Positions 7,177 through 15,626 of a DNA stretch of 16,884 nucleotides are shown piece by piece (within the stretch, counting starts at the first letter, position 1; every line of letters begins with the position of its first letter). A model generated the notes under the pieces. It saw only the letters and a program-made list of their open reading frames with translations. It had not been told where the DNA came from and did not search any database. This DNA comes from SOKP01 sp048887165 (GTDB taxonomy: Archaea > Asgardarchaeota > Lokiarchaeia > Sigyniarchaeales > SOKP01): NCBI GenBank assembly GCA_048887165.1, contig JBHLJZ010000085.1, positions 1 to 16,884 of the forward strand, written 5' to 3'. The position numbers and the translations under genes are program-made.

Positions 7177-7905
7177 TCATATTTTAATAAATTTTTCGAT
7201 TAAATCTATTGCTTTTAACGCATTCAAGTTTTTTCCAAATCTTCTTACGTCTTTAATATTTATATCAATCATTCCTTTAAACTTTGAATATAATATTTGA
7301 TCCTTTTTTTCATGAGCTAATTTTAATCGTGTGGCTAAAATAATGGATTCTAAAGTTAAGTTTTCAGCTCTGTTAAATAAATTGTATGATTCTTTAAGTT
7401 TCATTACCTTCTTAATAATTAAATTGAATTCTGATAATATTGATTTGCCTAGATTATTCTCTTTAACAATTTCTTCCTCTTCAATAGCTTCACATATTAA
7501 AACGCCCCATGCTTCATTAATAAAAGGAATATATAATTTTTTTGAATCAACAATTTTATTAGAAATCTTTTCAGTTACAATATTTTTATCAACTTCTAAG
7601 AAGCCATAATAATTTTCAGGAAACTTATTTAAACCTATTTTTGAATGTGATTCTTTTAAGGATGCTAAAGCATATAAATAAATATTATCAACAAAATTTA
7701 ACGAAATAAATTTATTTAGTTTGAGATTTTTGAAAGTAACTGTACTATGATAAGGGCTTATTTTAATTAATTTATCTTCTATTAATCTAATACCCATACA
7801 TGATGTATTTGGTATAATTTTATCTTTAAATATATTATAAGTTATGGCTAATACTTCATATAAATAATCTTTTTTCAGTCCAAGCTTTTGATAATTGAGT
7901 TCCAT
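7177..7905 (-). CDS. DUF447 family protein, flavin-reductase-like fold, H4MPT-associated
   Basis: The N-terminal part (CMGIRLIEDKLIKISPYHST 36-55, FISLNFVDNIYLYA 66-79) has the pattern of DUF447 proteins, which adopt an FMN-binding split barrel like flavin reductases. The C-terminal helical half runs from EAWGVLICEAIEEEE, through FNRAENLTLESIILATRL, to LKAIDLIEKF. That half, with its regularly spaced acidic and arginine residues, is also typical. The family recurs in archaeal and methylotroph H4MPT gene clusters, and here it lies tail-to-tail with MptD. Its reaction is unknown to me; a redox step in pterin cofactor synthesis is a reasonable guess. A GGTGA ribosome site stands nine bases before the ATG. 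Confidence 0.75.
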   Translation of the reverse strand: MELNYQKLGLKKDYLYEVLAITYNIFKDKIIPNTSCMGIRLIEDKLIKISPYHSTVTFKNLKLNKFISLNFVDNIYLYALASLKESHSKIGLNKFPENYYGFLEVDKNIVTEKISNKIVDSKKLYIPFINEAWGVLICEAIEEEEIVKENNLGKSILSEFNLIIKKVMKLKESYNLFNRAENLTLESIILATRLKLAHEKKDQILYSKFKGMIDINIKDVRRFGKNLNALKAIDLIEKFIKI

Positions 7906-7914
7906 TAGGTTAAT

Positions 7915-7919
7915 TCACC
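7915..7919 (-). promoter_or_regulatory. Ribosome binding site of the DUF447 gene
   Basis: GGTGA on the minus strand, nine bases before the ATG at 7905, fixes the start of this gene. Confidence 0.6.
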
Positions 7920-7949
7920 AGTTTAATATAATTTTTAATAAGATAAATT

Positions 7950-7970
7950 AGAAAAAAAATAAAAAAATAA
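7950..7970 (-). terminator. T-tract terminator of the rubrerythrin gene
   Basis: On the minus strand, just after the rubrerythrin stop, runs of seven and eight T are separated by one A. This is the archaeal hairpin-free termination pattern. It separates the rubrerythrin from the DUF447 gene on the same strand. Confidence 0.5.
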
Positions 7971-7977
7971 AGTAAAT

Positions 7978-8610
7978 TTATTTTAGTCTTTCCTCTGATA
8001 AGTGGAGATGATCCGTTTCTACTTCTACAAAGGCTTGAAAAATTTCTTTAACACGGGAATTTGTAGATTCTTTTGCAGCTTGTTGATAAAACTTTATAGC
8101 CTTTTCTTCTCTCTGATGAGATTCCTCAAGATTTGGTTTATATTGTTCAGAACAAGCGTCATATTCTGGTAATTCTATTTTATTTAGTTTTAAAATTTTT
8201 TTCCAAACAGAAGCATGTTCATTTTCAACTTTAGATAAAATTTTGAACAATTTTTGTCCTTCAATATTAGGTGATTTTTTACTAGCACATTTATAAAAAA
8301 TCGTATTTGATATTTCCACTTCTAATGCGTGTTCAGCATTTGTCTTATCTCTTTCGTTTAATTCAACATCCCAATCTCCATTTTCATTATAATCTTGAGC
8401 TTTTATCAGATATTTTTTGTATGCCCCACAGAAAGGACAACGACTAGGAGGCTTTTCACCAATGTAGGCTTCTCCGCAAATTTTACAGACATAAATATTT
8501 ATAGTTGCGATTTTTAGTCTCACCTTATGTAATTTTTTACTTTTAAGAAAATTTTCAAACTTATTAATTTTCTTATTGAAATACTTTAGATCAATAGAAT
8601 AGAAAAGCAA
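7978..8610 (-). CDS. Rubrerythrin with N-terminal rubredoxin-like domain
   Basis: A rubredoxin-type iron site CKIC (42-45) and CPFC (58-61) precedes a ferritin-like four-helix domain (about 83-210). Diiron ligand candidates are in EHALEVEIS (93-101), KVENEHASVW (127-136), ESHQREEKAIKFY (163-175) and FVEVETDHLHL (194-204). This order, rubredoxin first, is the 'reverse' rubrerythrin arrangement. Such proteins reduce hydrogen peroxide in the cytosol of anaerobes. The open frame begins with TTG at 8610, but the first 29 residues look foreign to the family. The in-frame GTG at 8523, giving VRLKIATINIYVCKICG, is a better start because relatives begin only a few residues before the first CxxC. A CTTAAAAG box about 20-25 bases before that GTG would suit a leaderless message. 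Confidence 0.8.
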   Translation of the reverse strand: MLFYSIDLKYFNKKINKFENFLKSKKLHKVRLKIATINIYVCKICGEAYIGEKPPSRCPFCGAYKKYLIKAQDYNENGDWDVELNERDKTNAEHALEVEISNTIFYKCASKKSPNIEGQKLFKILSKVENEHASVWKKILKLNKIELPEYDACSEQYKPNLEESHQREEKAIKFYQQAAKESTNSRVKEIFQAFVEVETDHLHLSEERLK

Positions 8611-8686
8611 TTATTAAAAGCTAATAAAAATAAACAAAATTATTGAACTGTTATAGATACTCAAATTACAAAACTTCTGACTTTCA

Positions 8687-9778
8687 TTGTATAGAGTTAT
8701 AGGAATCGATCCTGGATCATTAAGCTGGGACTTCTTTGGTATAGAAGATGATGAAATAATATTAGATGCTTCTATTCCATCTAAAGAATTGATTAAAGAA
8801 CCACAAAAAGCTATTTCAATTATAAAGTCCATAGAAGATATCGATTTAATGGTTGCGCCCAGTGGATTTGGCCTTCCATTAAAGAAAGTTAAAGATCTAA
8901 CAGAGAAAGATATTTTTTATACACTTTTAAAATTTGATAAACAAGAAAAAAGTATGTTAATTGGGTTAGGTGAAGTTTTACGTATGATTAAAGCAGAAAC
9001 TATACCCGGGATAATTGTTCCTGGAGTTAAACATCTTCCTACAATTCCAAGATTTCGAAAAATTAACAAAATTGATATGGGAACTGCTGATAAGTTATGT
9101 ACCGCTGTAACTGGTATAAGAGATCAAATGGAACGTTTTCAAATTAATCCAGATCAGACAAATTTTATAATGGTAGAGATCGGATATGGATTTACTGCAG
9201 TTCTAGCAATTGAAAATGGGCAAATCATTGATGGGATTGGTGGTTCTAATATAATGGGATTTCGAGCATGTGGAAGTCTTGATGGAGAACTAGCTTATTT
9301 GATTAAAAATATAAAGAAAAGAAATATATATAAAGGGGGAGTTGCTTTTATAGCTGGTTATGAAGATTTAAGCCTTAGGGAAATCTCATTGCTAGCAGAA
9401 AAGGATGAACAAACAAATATGGCTTTAAATGCTTATATCTCTGATGTGAAAAAAGCAGTCTATGGAATAAGTTCCTCATTTTCAGATAAAAGTACCATTG
9501 AAGAAGTTTTATTAGCAGGACGGGGAGCTGATTTAACTTATTTAAGAGAAATAATCTTTAAGAACTTAAATGGTGTTGCTCCGGTTAAGTTAATGAAATC
9601 TTATAGTCATTTATCAAAACATGCTGCACAAGGAGCGGCATTTATAGCAAATGGATTACTTGGAGGAAAATTTGAACCAATCATATCAAATTTAAGAATA
9701 AAAGAAGCAGCCGGTTCAATTCTAGATGATATATTTATTCCATTTGATAAAGATAAATTATTAAGTGATTTCGATTAA
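8687..9778 (+). CDS. DUF1464 family protein, actin/sugar-kinase-like ATPase fold
   Basis: The protein opens with VIGIDPGSLSWDFFGI (4-19), a phosphate-1 type loop of the acetate kinase/sugar kinase/Hsp70 fold. It carries further glycine-rich loops at VEIGYGFTAVLAIENGQI and EEVLLAGRGADL, and ends with HAAQGAAFIANGLLGGKFEP. This is the pattern of archaeal DUF1464, annotated as butyrate-kinase-like but without a proven substrate. Length fits. The start is TTG at 8687: an in-frame TGA at 8678 leaves no room for an earlier start, and no ATG precedes the conserved GIDPG. It overlaps the DHPS-like gene by 14 bases, so the two are likely cotranscribed, which places it in H4MPT synthesis by context. 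Confidence 0.75.
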   Translation: MYRVIGIDPGSLSWDFFGIEDDEIILDASIPSKELIKEPQKAISIIKSIEDIDLMVAPSGFGLPLKKVKDLTEKDIFYTLLKFDKQEKSMLIGLGEVLRMIKAETIPGIIVPGVKHLPTIPRFRKINKIDMGTADKLCTAVTGIRDQMERFQINPDQTNFIMVEIGYGFTAVLAIENGQIIDGIGGSNIMGFRACGSLDGELAYLIKNIKKRNIYKGGVAFIAGYEDLSLREISLLAEKDEQTNMALNAYISDVKKAVYGISSSFSDKSTIEEVLLAGRGADLTYLREIIFKNLNGVAPVKLMKSYSHLSKHAAQGAAFIANGLLGGKFEPIISNLRIKEAAGSILDDIFIPFDKDKLLSDFD

Positions 9779-11348
9779 AAAGATTTTAATTATTACTGGT
9801 TTCAATAGTTTTCCTATTATAAAAAAACTTATCAAGCCTATAACAGATTATGATATCGATATTTATAAAGCAAATATTTCTATTTCTGCTTTTCTGTCGG
9901 AACTTATGACGGATGATATATTAAGAGAATCATCTTCACTAAATTATGATTTAATTTTACTTCCTGGTTTTGTCCAATGGGATACAACATCTCTAGAAAA
10001 AAAATGGGGTGTTAATATAAGAAAGGGTCCTGAATTTGCGTCAGATCTTCCTATGACAATTAAGCATTTAAAAGAAATTATATTATCTAATAAAATTCCA
10101 GCAAATAAATTATTCGAAATCTCGGGAGAAGGAGAATATAAAAAAATTATCAAAGAAAATATAAATTACGCTAAAGAACATATTTCTAATCATACATTTT
10201 ATATTAATAATCAAAAATCAGATTTACTAATTGGTCGTAATCTTCCACCTCCTATTATTGCCGAAATTGTAAATTGTACAGAAAAAAGCGATGAAAACAT
10301 CCTTAATAAAGTGAATCATTATATTGAATCAGGAGCAGATGTTATCGATATAGGATGTGTTTCAAATAAGCCTAATCATGAAAGAGTGAAAGAAATTATT
10401 ACTCTTATTAGAAAAAATTATAACGTATTACTCAGTATTGACTCGATGGATAAGAATGAAATTATGGCTGCTGTTAATAATCAAATTGACTTAATCCTAA
10501 GTTTTGATATGGGAAATTATAAGGATTTTTTAGATATACCAAAAGATATACCAATTGTTATACTTCCTACAAATATGAGAGAAGCTTATTTTCCAAAAGA
10601 ACCTGAAGAACGAACTACCAATTTGCTTAAGTTAACAAAAATTTTGAGAGAAGCAGGATTTAAAAAATTAATTGCTGATCCTTTATTAGAAACGCCTATA
10701 GCACCAGGTATATGTAATTCCTTAGACTCATATTTTCTCTATAAAAAAAAAGTTTCATTTAGAGAAAATTCTCGTTTAGAATTACCCCTCTTCTTTGGGA
10801 TTTCAAATGTGGTTGAGCTTATGGATATTGACTCTGTAGGAATTAATGGACTTTTGGCTAGTATTGCAATAGAGTTAGATATGGGTATTTTATTCACTGT
10901 AGAGCACAGTACTAAGTTAATGGGAGGTGTTGCTGAATTAAAAAAGAGTATTAAACTAAATTATATCGCTAAAAATAAAAAAACTCCTCCCATAAATCAG
11001 GGAATCCATGTATTCAAAGCCAAAGGCAAGACTAGTCAGGAAGTTCCAGAAATTAATGAGAATAATGCAATAAATGTCGATCATCTAGATCCTCATTTTT
11101 TACATGATAACCAAGGTTATTTTAAAATTTATATAAACCATTACAAGCATAAGATCTATGCTCTCCACTTTTCCAATGATCATCAATTACTTAACACTCT
11201 GATTGGTAATAATGCAGAAGCACTGAGCAAAAAAATTCTTAAATTAAACTTAACTAAAGATTTATACCATATTAATTATATAGGACGTGAATTGAAGAAA
11301 GCAGAACATTATCTCTTTTTAGGGAAACCTTATATTCAAGATGAATAA
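9765..11348 (+). CDS. Archaeal dihydropteroate synthase-like protein with DUF4346-type tail
   Basis: There are three parts. An N-terminal domain (1-155) has a Rossmann-like start KKILIITGFNSFP and YDLILLPGFVQWD. A TIM-barrel pterin-binding domain (about 156-400) carries IIAEIVNCTEKS, GADVIDIG (190-197), LLSIDSMD (222-229) and LIADPLLETPIAPG (302-315). A C-terminal domain (about 415-527) ends YIGRELKKAEHYLFLGKPYI, the DUF4346 pattern. DHPS proper joins a pterin to 4-aminobenzoate; this archaeal family is a candidate for joining the pterin to RFAP in H4MPT synthesis. A metallo-beta-lactamase-fold protein has also been credited with that step, so the exact reaction is uncertain. The start is GTG at 9765 inside the end of DUF1464. 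A weak hairpin and T-run follow the stop. Confidence 0.8.
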   Translation: MISIKKILIITGFNSFPIIKKLIKPITDYDIDIYKANISISAFLSELMTDDILRESSSLNYDLILLPGFVQWDTTSLEKKWGVNIRKGPEFASDLPMTIKHLKEIILSNKIPANKLFEISGEGEYKKIIKENINYAKEHISNHTFYINNQKSDLLIGRNLPPPIIAEIVNCTEKSDENILNKVNHYIESGADVIDIGCVSNKPNHERVKEIITLIRKNYNVLLSIDSMDKNEIMAAVNNQIDLILSFDMGNYKDFLDIPKDIPIVILPTNMREAYFPKEPEERTTNLLKLTKILREAGFKKLIADPLLETPIAPGICNSLDSYFLYKKKVSFRENSRLELPLFFGISNVVELMDIDSVGINGLLASIAIELDMGILFTVEHSTKLMGGVAELKKSIKLNYIAKNKKTPPINQGIHVFKAKGKTSQEVPEINENNAINVDHLDPHFLHDNQGYFKIYINHYKHKIYALHFSNDHQLLNTLIGNNAEALSKKILKLNLTKDLYHINYIGRELKKAEHYLFLGKPYIQDE

Positions 11349-11545
11349 TAAGAATTTATTTAGAAGATAGGGTATGGCTTGGTCAATACCAATTAAAAGA
11401 AGCTTTTTAGCCCTAATTCCCATATGGGTAAGTTATTAAGGAAAGTTTTAATAAATTTCGACTATATCTAAGGTAGAAATTTAAATAATTGGTAGATTTA
11501 ATGATCATATTTCCAACAATTTAATCACCTAACAATATAAGAATT
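11349..11545. other. Intergenic region before the GDH-CBS gene
   Basis: These 197 bases hold no gene. Near the left side are two small stems, TTGGT-CAAT-ACCAA (11379-11392) and AAAAG-AAG-CTTTT (11395-11407). The second ends in a T-run and may terminate the DHPS-like operon. A perfect 10-bp palindrome CCCATATGGG lies at 11419-11428. A/T-rich boxes at 11446-11455 and 11479-11488 are possible TATA elements of the downstream gene; no ribosome site precedes its ATG. Confidence 0.4.
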
Positions 11546-13402
11546 ATGATACCAAAAAATATGGAATTATACTTACGAGAAAAAATTCCTAAAACCGCTT
11601 TTAAAACACGTCTTATTAAAGAAGATAATAGATGTTATTTAGAGTTTGGATATAAGGATGAACATCTACTTTCTCGATTAGGTATAGTACGTGATAAAAT
11701 TGGTCCAAAATTAGTTTCATGTATGTGGGATGAGAAGTCTCCTTTAGAAATCGGTGGATATTTAGTTGTTGATAATCTTTCTATGGGTTCACCATCAATG
11801 GGAGGGATTAGAATGCTTCCGGATATTAAACCATATGATATTCATAATCTTGCTCGGGGTATGACGTTAAAAAATGCAGCAGCGAATCTTCCTTATGGAG
11901 GGGGAAAATCAGGAATTGTAGCTGAACGAAATCACTCACAGAATGAGCATATCGAAATAGTAAAGGGATTTGCTAAATTGATTAAACGTTATAGAGATAT
12001 TTATTTACCAGGACCTGATGTTGGAACCAACGATGCTGACATGAAAACGATTGCTATTGAAAATGGAATAGATAACGTATTATCAAAACCTGCTGATATG
12101 GGAGGCAATCGGATTGATGAACTCGGTGCTGCAGCTGGAGGAGTAATTATTGCTTTACGAACTTTGCTCGACATTATGCCTAGATTAAGGATTCTTCCTC
12201 AGTTTATTAATTTAGAAATTCCAAAAATGCAAGATCTAAAGATTATTATCCAAGGTTTTGGAGCAGTTGGTGCACACGCTGCTCGTATTTTAAAACAACG
12301 GATACCTGAAGCAAAAGTAATAGGGATTAGTGATTTAGAAGGTTATTTATATAATGAAAAGGGCTTACCAGTTGATGATCTTTTTAAATTATGGAAACAG
12401 AAAAATTTAGTGACAAATATATTTTTTCAAAAAGAACTTATCTCTGAAGGTTATAAACATCCCACTAAATTTTCAACAAATCCAAATAACCTATTACTCG
12501 AAAATGCATTTTGTTTAATCCCTGCAGCACCAATTTTTAATTATCTGGGAGTTTGGCCATCTGAAAATCCTTCTATGTTAGTTGATAGAATGGGGAAATG
12601 GGCAGTAATAGTGGAAGGTGCCAATACTTACTCTCCTGATCCTAATAGAAAAGCAGCTCGAATCCGTATGGAGCAAATAGTTTTTCGGGAAAAAGGAGTT
12701 ATGATCGCCAATGACTATTTAGTAAACTCTGGAGGGGTCATATTTGCTGCTCAAGAGCATATCATCAAAACTCCTGATCATTTACAGTTTCCTGTAACCA
12801 TTTTGGGTAATAAAGATTTGGTAGAAAAATGGTTAAAAGATCATGCTAAAGAATTTGCCGAACTTTCGAAGAACCGATTAGTAGCGGGAGAGCAATATAG
12901 AGAAAATGTAATTCATCATAACATGATTGAGCTGGTAGATCTTTTAGCAGCTAATCCTGATATGCTTCCATCTACGGCTGCCGAAAGAATTAGTCTCCAG
13001 CGACTTACAGCTAAGGAAAGTGAGCGCACGGCAAAAGAAATAATGATACCTATACCTACAATAGATGTTAATAGTAGTGTTCAAGAAGCAGCTGCGTTAA
13101 TGATTGAAAAAAATAGTGGAATTATTACAGTTCTTTCAAAAGAAAAATTAGTAGGTGTTGTTACAGATTGGGATATTACCAAATCTACGGCGGAAGGATT
13201 TTGTGAAGGTAATATTGAATCAATTATGACAAAAGAAGTAATTACGGCATCTCCTGAATTCACTATTTTAGATATCGTGCGAGAATTTGAACAACATCAA
13301 ATTTCTGCGATGCCAGTAGTACTTGAAGGAAAAGTTTTAGGAATGGTTAGTTCAGATTTGATAGCTCAACGTTATCTTTTAAGTTTACTTCAAACTCACT
13401 AA
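11546..13402 (+). CDS. Glutamate dehydrogenase-type (Glu/Leu/Phe/Val) enzyme fused to a CBS pair
   Basis: Residues 1-478 are a Glu/Leu/Phe/Val dehydrogenase. Substrate lysine is in MTLKNAA (K109), the catalytic lysine in LPYGGGKSG (K121) and the catalytic aspartate in GPDVGTND (D158). The dinucleotide loop is QGFGAVG (236-242), followed by LIPAAP, VEGANTYSPDP and NDYLVNSGGVI. It should interconvert 2-oxoglutarate plus ammonia and glutamate, or a related amino acid pair. Residues 496-616 add two CBS motifs, TAKEIMIPIPTIDV to GVVTDWDITKS and IESIMTKEVITASP to GMVSSDLIAQ. GVVTDWD is the ribose/phosphate-contact motif of nucleotide-binding CBS domains. Typical GDH is about 420 residues with no CBS domain, so the fusion is unusual. 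It suggests control by an adenine nucleotide or SAM. The gene ends one base from the convergent CofH gene. Confidence 0.85.
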   Translation: MIPKNMELYLREKIPKTAFKTRLIKEDNRCYLEFGYKDEHLLSRLGIVRDKIGPKLVSCMWDEKSPLEIGGYLVVDNLSMGSPSMGGIRMLPDIKPYDIHNLARGMTLKNAAANLPYGGGKSGIVAERNHSQNEHIEIVKGFAKLIKRYRDIYLPGPDVGTNDADMKTIAIENGIDNVLSKPADMGGNRIDELGAAAGGVIIALRTLLDIMPRLRILPQFINLEIPKMQDLKIIIQGFGAVGAHAARILKQRIPEAKVIGISDLEGYLYNEKGLPVDDLFKLWKQKNLVTNIFFQKELISEGYKHPTKFSTNPNNLLLENAFCLIPAAPIFNYLGVWPSENPSMLVDRMGKWAVIVEGANTYSPDPNRKAARIRMEQIVFREKGVMIANDYLVNSGGVIFAAQEHIIKTPDHLQFPVTILGNKDLVEKWLKDHAKEFAELSKNRLVAGEQYRENVIHHNMIELVDLLAANPDMLPSTAAERISLQRLTAKESERTAKEIMIPIPTIDVNSSVQEAAALMIEKNSGIITVLSKEKLVGVVTDWDITKSTAEGFCEGNIESIMTKEVITASPEFTILDIVREFEQHQISAMPVVLEGKVLGMVSSDLIAQRYLLSLLQTH

Positions 13403-13403
13403 T

Positions 13404-14537
13404 TTAATCAAAATAATTCAAAATATTATATAATGTATCTCTCTGCGCAGGTTGCTTTCCAGCTTCCTTTATTATTTTTACAATTTCTTTTGGAGCTAAA
13501 TACTCTCCATACTCTGCTCCAGCACTTTTAGAAATATTCTCTTCCATTAATGTTCCAGAAAAATCATTCACTCCATAGTTAAGAGATACCTGAGCGAATT
13601 TTGGTCCTAATTTGACCCAAGAACATTGTATGTTATCAATATAATTATTAAAGAATAATCTAGAAACACAAAACAACTTCAAGTCTGCCATACCATAAGT
13701 TGTTTTTAAAGGAGAACTTTCCAATCTTGAGAGGATTGGTTTTACTTTAACAAAAGGTAGTGGAACGAATTCTGTAAATCCTCTTGTTTCTTTTTGTATT
13801 GTTCTTAAAATTTCTAAATGGCTGATTCTATCTTTTAAAGTTTCGATATGACCATACATCATGGTGGATGTTGTTGGAATCCCAATTTTATGAGCTTCCC
13901 TAATAATATCAACCCATTGAGTTGTTGTAATTTTGTTAGGACATATTATCTTTCTTACGTCGTCTACTAATATTTCTGCTGCTGTTCCTGGCATAGAATC
14001 CAAACCAGCATGTTTTAACTCTTTTAAAGTGTTTTTTATTGAGTTATCAAACAATTTTGACATATAATAAATTTCCTGAGGAGAGAATGCGTGAGTATGA
14101 ATTTCTGAACTAATTGATTTAACTGTTTTAAGTAAATCTAAATAGTATTCAAATTTAAGTTCAGGATTAATTCCTCCTTGAATGCAAACTTCAGTACATC
14201 CATTATTTTTTGCTTCTTTAACCTTTTCTCTTAATTCTTGATAATTTAATAAAAAGGCATCTTTATGATTCTTGGGGACACTAAATGAACAAAATTTACA
14301 ACCTTGGAAACATATATTTGTAAAATTTATGTTCCTATTGATTACAAAAGTAACAATATTATTCTTTTTCTCTTGACAAATGTTATCGGCGACATATTGC
14401 AGAGCAAAGAAATCTTTTCCTGAAACTTTAAGGAGTTTTAATGCATCTACTGTACTTAATTCTTCAGAATTAAGAGCCTTTACTAATATTTGTCTAATAT
14501 CTGACTGAATTTGATCAAAGAGGTGAGCTTCTATCAT
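13404..14537 (-). CDS. cofH: CofH, Fo synthase subunit 2 (radical SAM)
   Basis: CofH uses radical SAM chemistry to join a tyrosine-derived fragment to 5-amino-6-ribitylaminouracil, the first half of Fo (F420 chromophore) synthesis. The cluster motif is CFQGCKFC (C76, C80, C83), followed by GCTEVCIQGGINPEL (about 113-127), HAFSPQEI and GLDSMPGTAAEILVDDVR, all typical of the CofH/MqnC group. The C-terminal block has SWVKLGPKFAQVSLNYG and NDFSGTLMEENISKSAGA, which bind substrate in the family. Length is normal. The ATG abuts the CofG stop (TAA then ATG), showing tight coupling. In many actinobacteria the two subunits are fused; here they are separate, as in archaea. MqnC/MqnE was considered and rejected because of the CofG and reductase neighbours. 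Confidence 0.88.
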   Translation of the reverse strand: MIEAHLFDQIQSDIRQILVKALNSEELSTVDALKLLKVSGKDFFALQYVADNICQEKKNNIVTFVINRNINFTNICFQGCKFCSFSVPKNHKDAFLLNYQELREKVKEAKNNGCTEVCIQGGINPELKFEYYLDLLKTVKSISSEIHTHAFSPQEIYYMSKLFDNSIKNTLKELKHAGLDSMPGTAAEILVDDVRKIICPNKITTTQWVDIIREAHKIGIPTTSTMMYGHIETLKDRISHLEILRTIQKETRGFTEFVPLPFVKVKPILSRLESSPLKTTYGMADLKLFCVSRLFFNNYIDNIQCSWVKLGPKFAQVSLNYGVNDFSGTLMEENISKSAGAEYGEYLAPKEIVKIIKEAGKQPAQRDTLYNILNYFD

Positions 14538-15626
14538 TTAATTAATATTATTTATTGTTTTTTTAATACTTTCTGGACAAAAATCTGGTTTATAAATAAA
14601 TTTTTCATATATAGGAAGCCGTTCTTTTAATTTAAATCCATTTATATTACATAATTTTTCCAAAAATGCAATTTCAGGCCAGGGTTTTTGAGGGTTTATA
14701 AAATCTTGAGTAATTGGTGAAATTCCACCGAAGTCAGTAATTCCCATTTCAAGAAATTCTTCTTCATAACCAGTAATTAAATTTGGAGCAACTTGAATAG
14801 CTATTTCATTTTGAAATATTAATTTTGCAATTCCGACTATTTTCAAAATATCTATAAGCTGTATTGGGATTAGCGGATGAAATGGGATTCCTGTTTTATA
14901 ATCAAAATTTTGTAGGATTACCTCCTGAATATGACCATATTTTTGATGCAACTTTTTTATAACAAGAAGATCGTTTATTCTATCATATATTGATTCTCCA
15001 ATGCCTAAAAGCAAGCCTGTAGTAAAAGGTATCTTAAGTCTGCCTGCATTATCTATATGCTCTAACCGAAGATTAGGTATTTTACCAGGTGAAAATTCAT
15101 GTACACCTCCTCTTTTAAATAATTTTTTACAGGTACTTTCTAACATTAGACCCATACTAGCATTGAGAGGTTTTAGTTCTTTCAACTCATTATAGGATAA
15201 GTATCCAATATTTGTATGGGGTAATAGATTACTATTTAGCAATTTCAAACTAAGATCTTTAACAAAATGAATAAAATTATTATAATTTCTTAATTTTAGC
15301 TCTTCTTTAACTTTTTGAAAAATATATGGTTTTTCTCCTGACATTAAAAGTGTTTCTTTACAATTATAAGCAATAGCTTGTTGAATTAAATTGTTTATTT
15401 TATAATCAGGAATTAGAACTTCATTTTCTTGACCGTCTTCTTTTTGAATTTTATAGTTATAAAAACAATAAGCACATTGATTTTGACAATAATTTGAAAG
15501 AGAGAGTGTGAAATTTTTTGAAAATGTAACTACATTTTGTTCTTCTTTGGGCAAATAAGCTCTTATTTCTTTAACCTTTTCTTTTAACTCCTTATGAGAT
15601 AACTGTATTAATTTTTTATATTTCAT
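14538..15626 (-). CDS. cofG: CofG, Fo synthase subunit 1 (radical SAM)
   Basis: CofG closes the deazaflavin ring of 7,8-didemethyl-8-hydroxy-5-deazariboflavin (Fo) from the CofH product. The radical SAM cysteines are CQNQCAYC (C47, C51, C54) after VVTFSKNFTLSLSNYC. Further CofG features are LMSGEKP (98-104), LPHTNIGYLS, ASMGLMLESTC, RLEHIDNAGRLKIPFTTGLL and LIPIQLI. A late ITDFGGISPITQDFINPQ, followed by PWP, is very typical. Length matches the family. Its ATG overlaps the reductase stop by one base (TAATG), and the TAA abuts the CofH start. No ribosome site is visible, so translation probably depends on coupling. Confidence 0.9.
   Translation of the reverse strand: MKYKKLIQLSHKELKEKVKEIRAYLPKEEQNVVTFSKNFTLSLSNYCQNQCAYCFYNYKIQKEDGQENEVLIPDYKINNLIQQAIAYNCKETLLMSGEKPYIFQKVKEELKLRNYNNFIHFVKDLSLKLLNSNLLPHTNIGYLSYNELKELKPLNASMGLMLESTCKKLFKRGGVHEFSPGKIPNLRLEHIDNAGRLKIPFTTGLLLGIGESIYDRINDLLVIKKLHQKYGHIQEVILQNFDYKTGIPFHPLIPIQLIDILKIVGIAKLIFQNEIAIQVAPNLITGYEEEFLEMGITDFGGISPITQDFINPQKPWPEIAFLEKLCNINGFKLKERLPIYEKFIYKPDFCPESIKKTINNIN

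Noticed and set aside
8614..8832. 72-codon minus-strand frame between rubrerythrin and DUF1464
   Set aside because: It overlaps the start of DUF1464, whose GIDPG motif is convincing; the minus frame has no family pattern.
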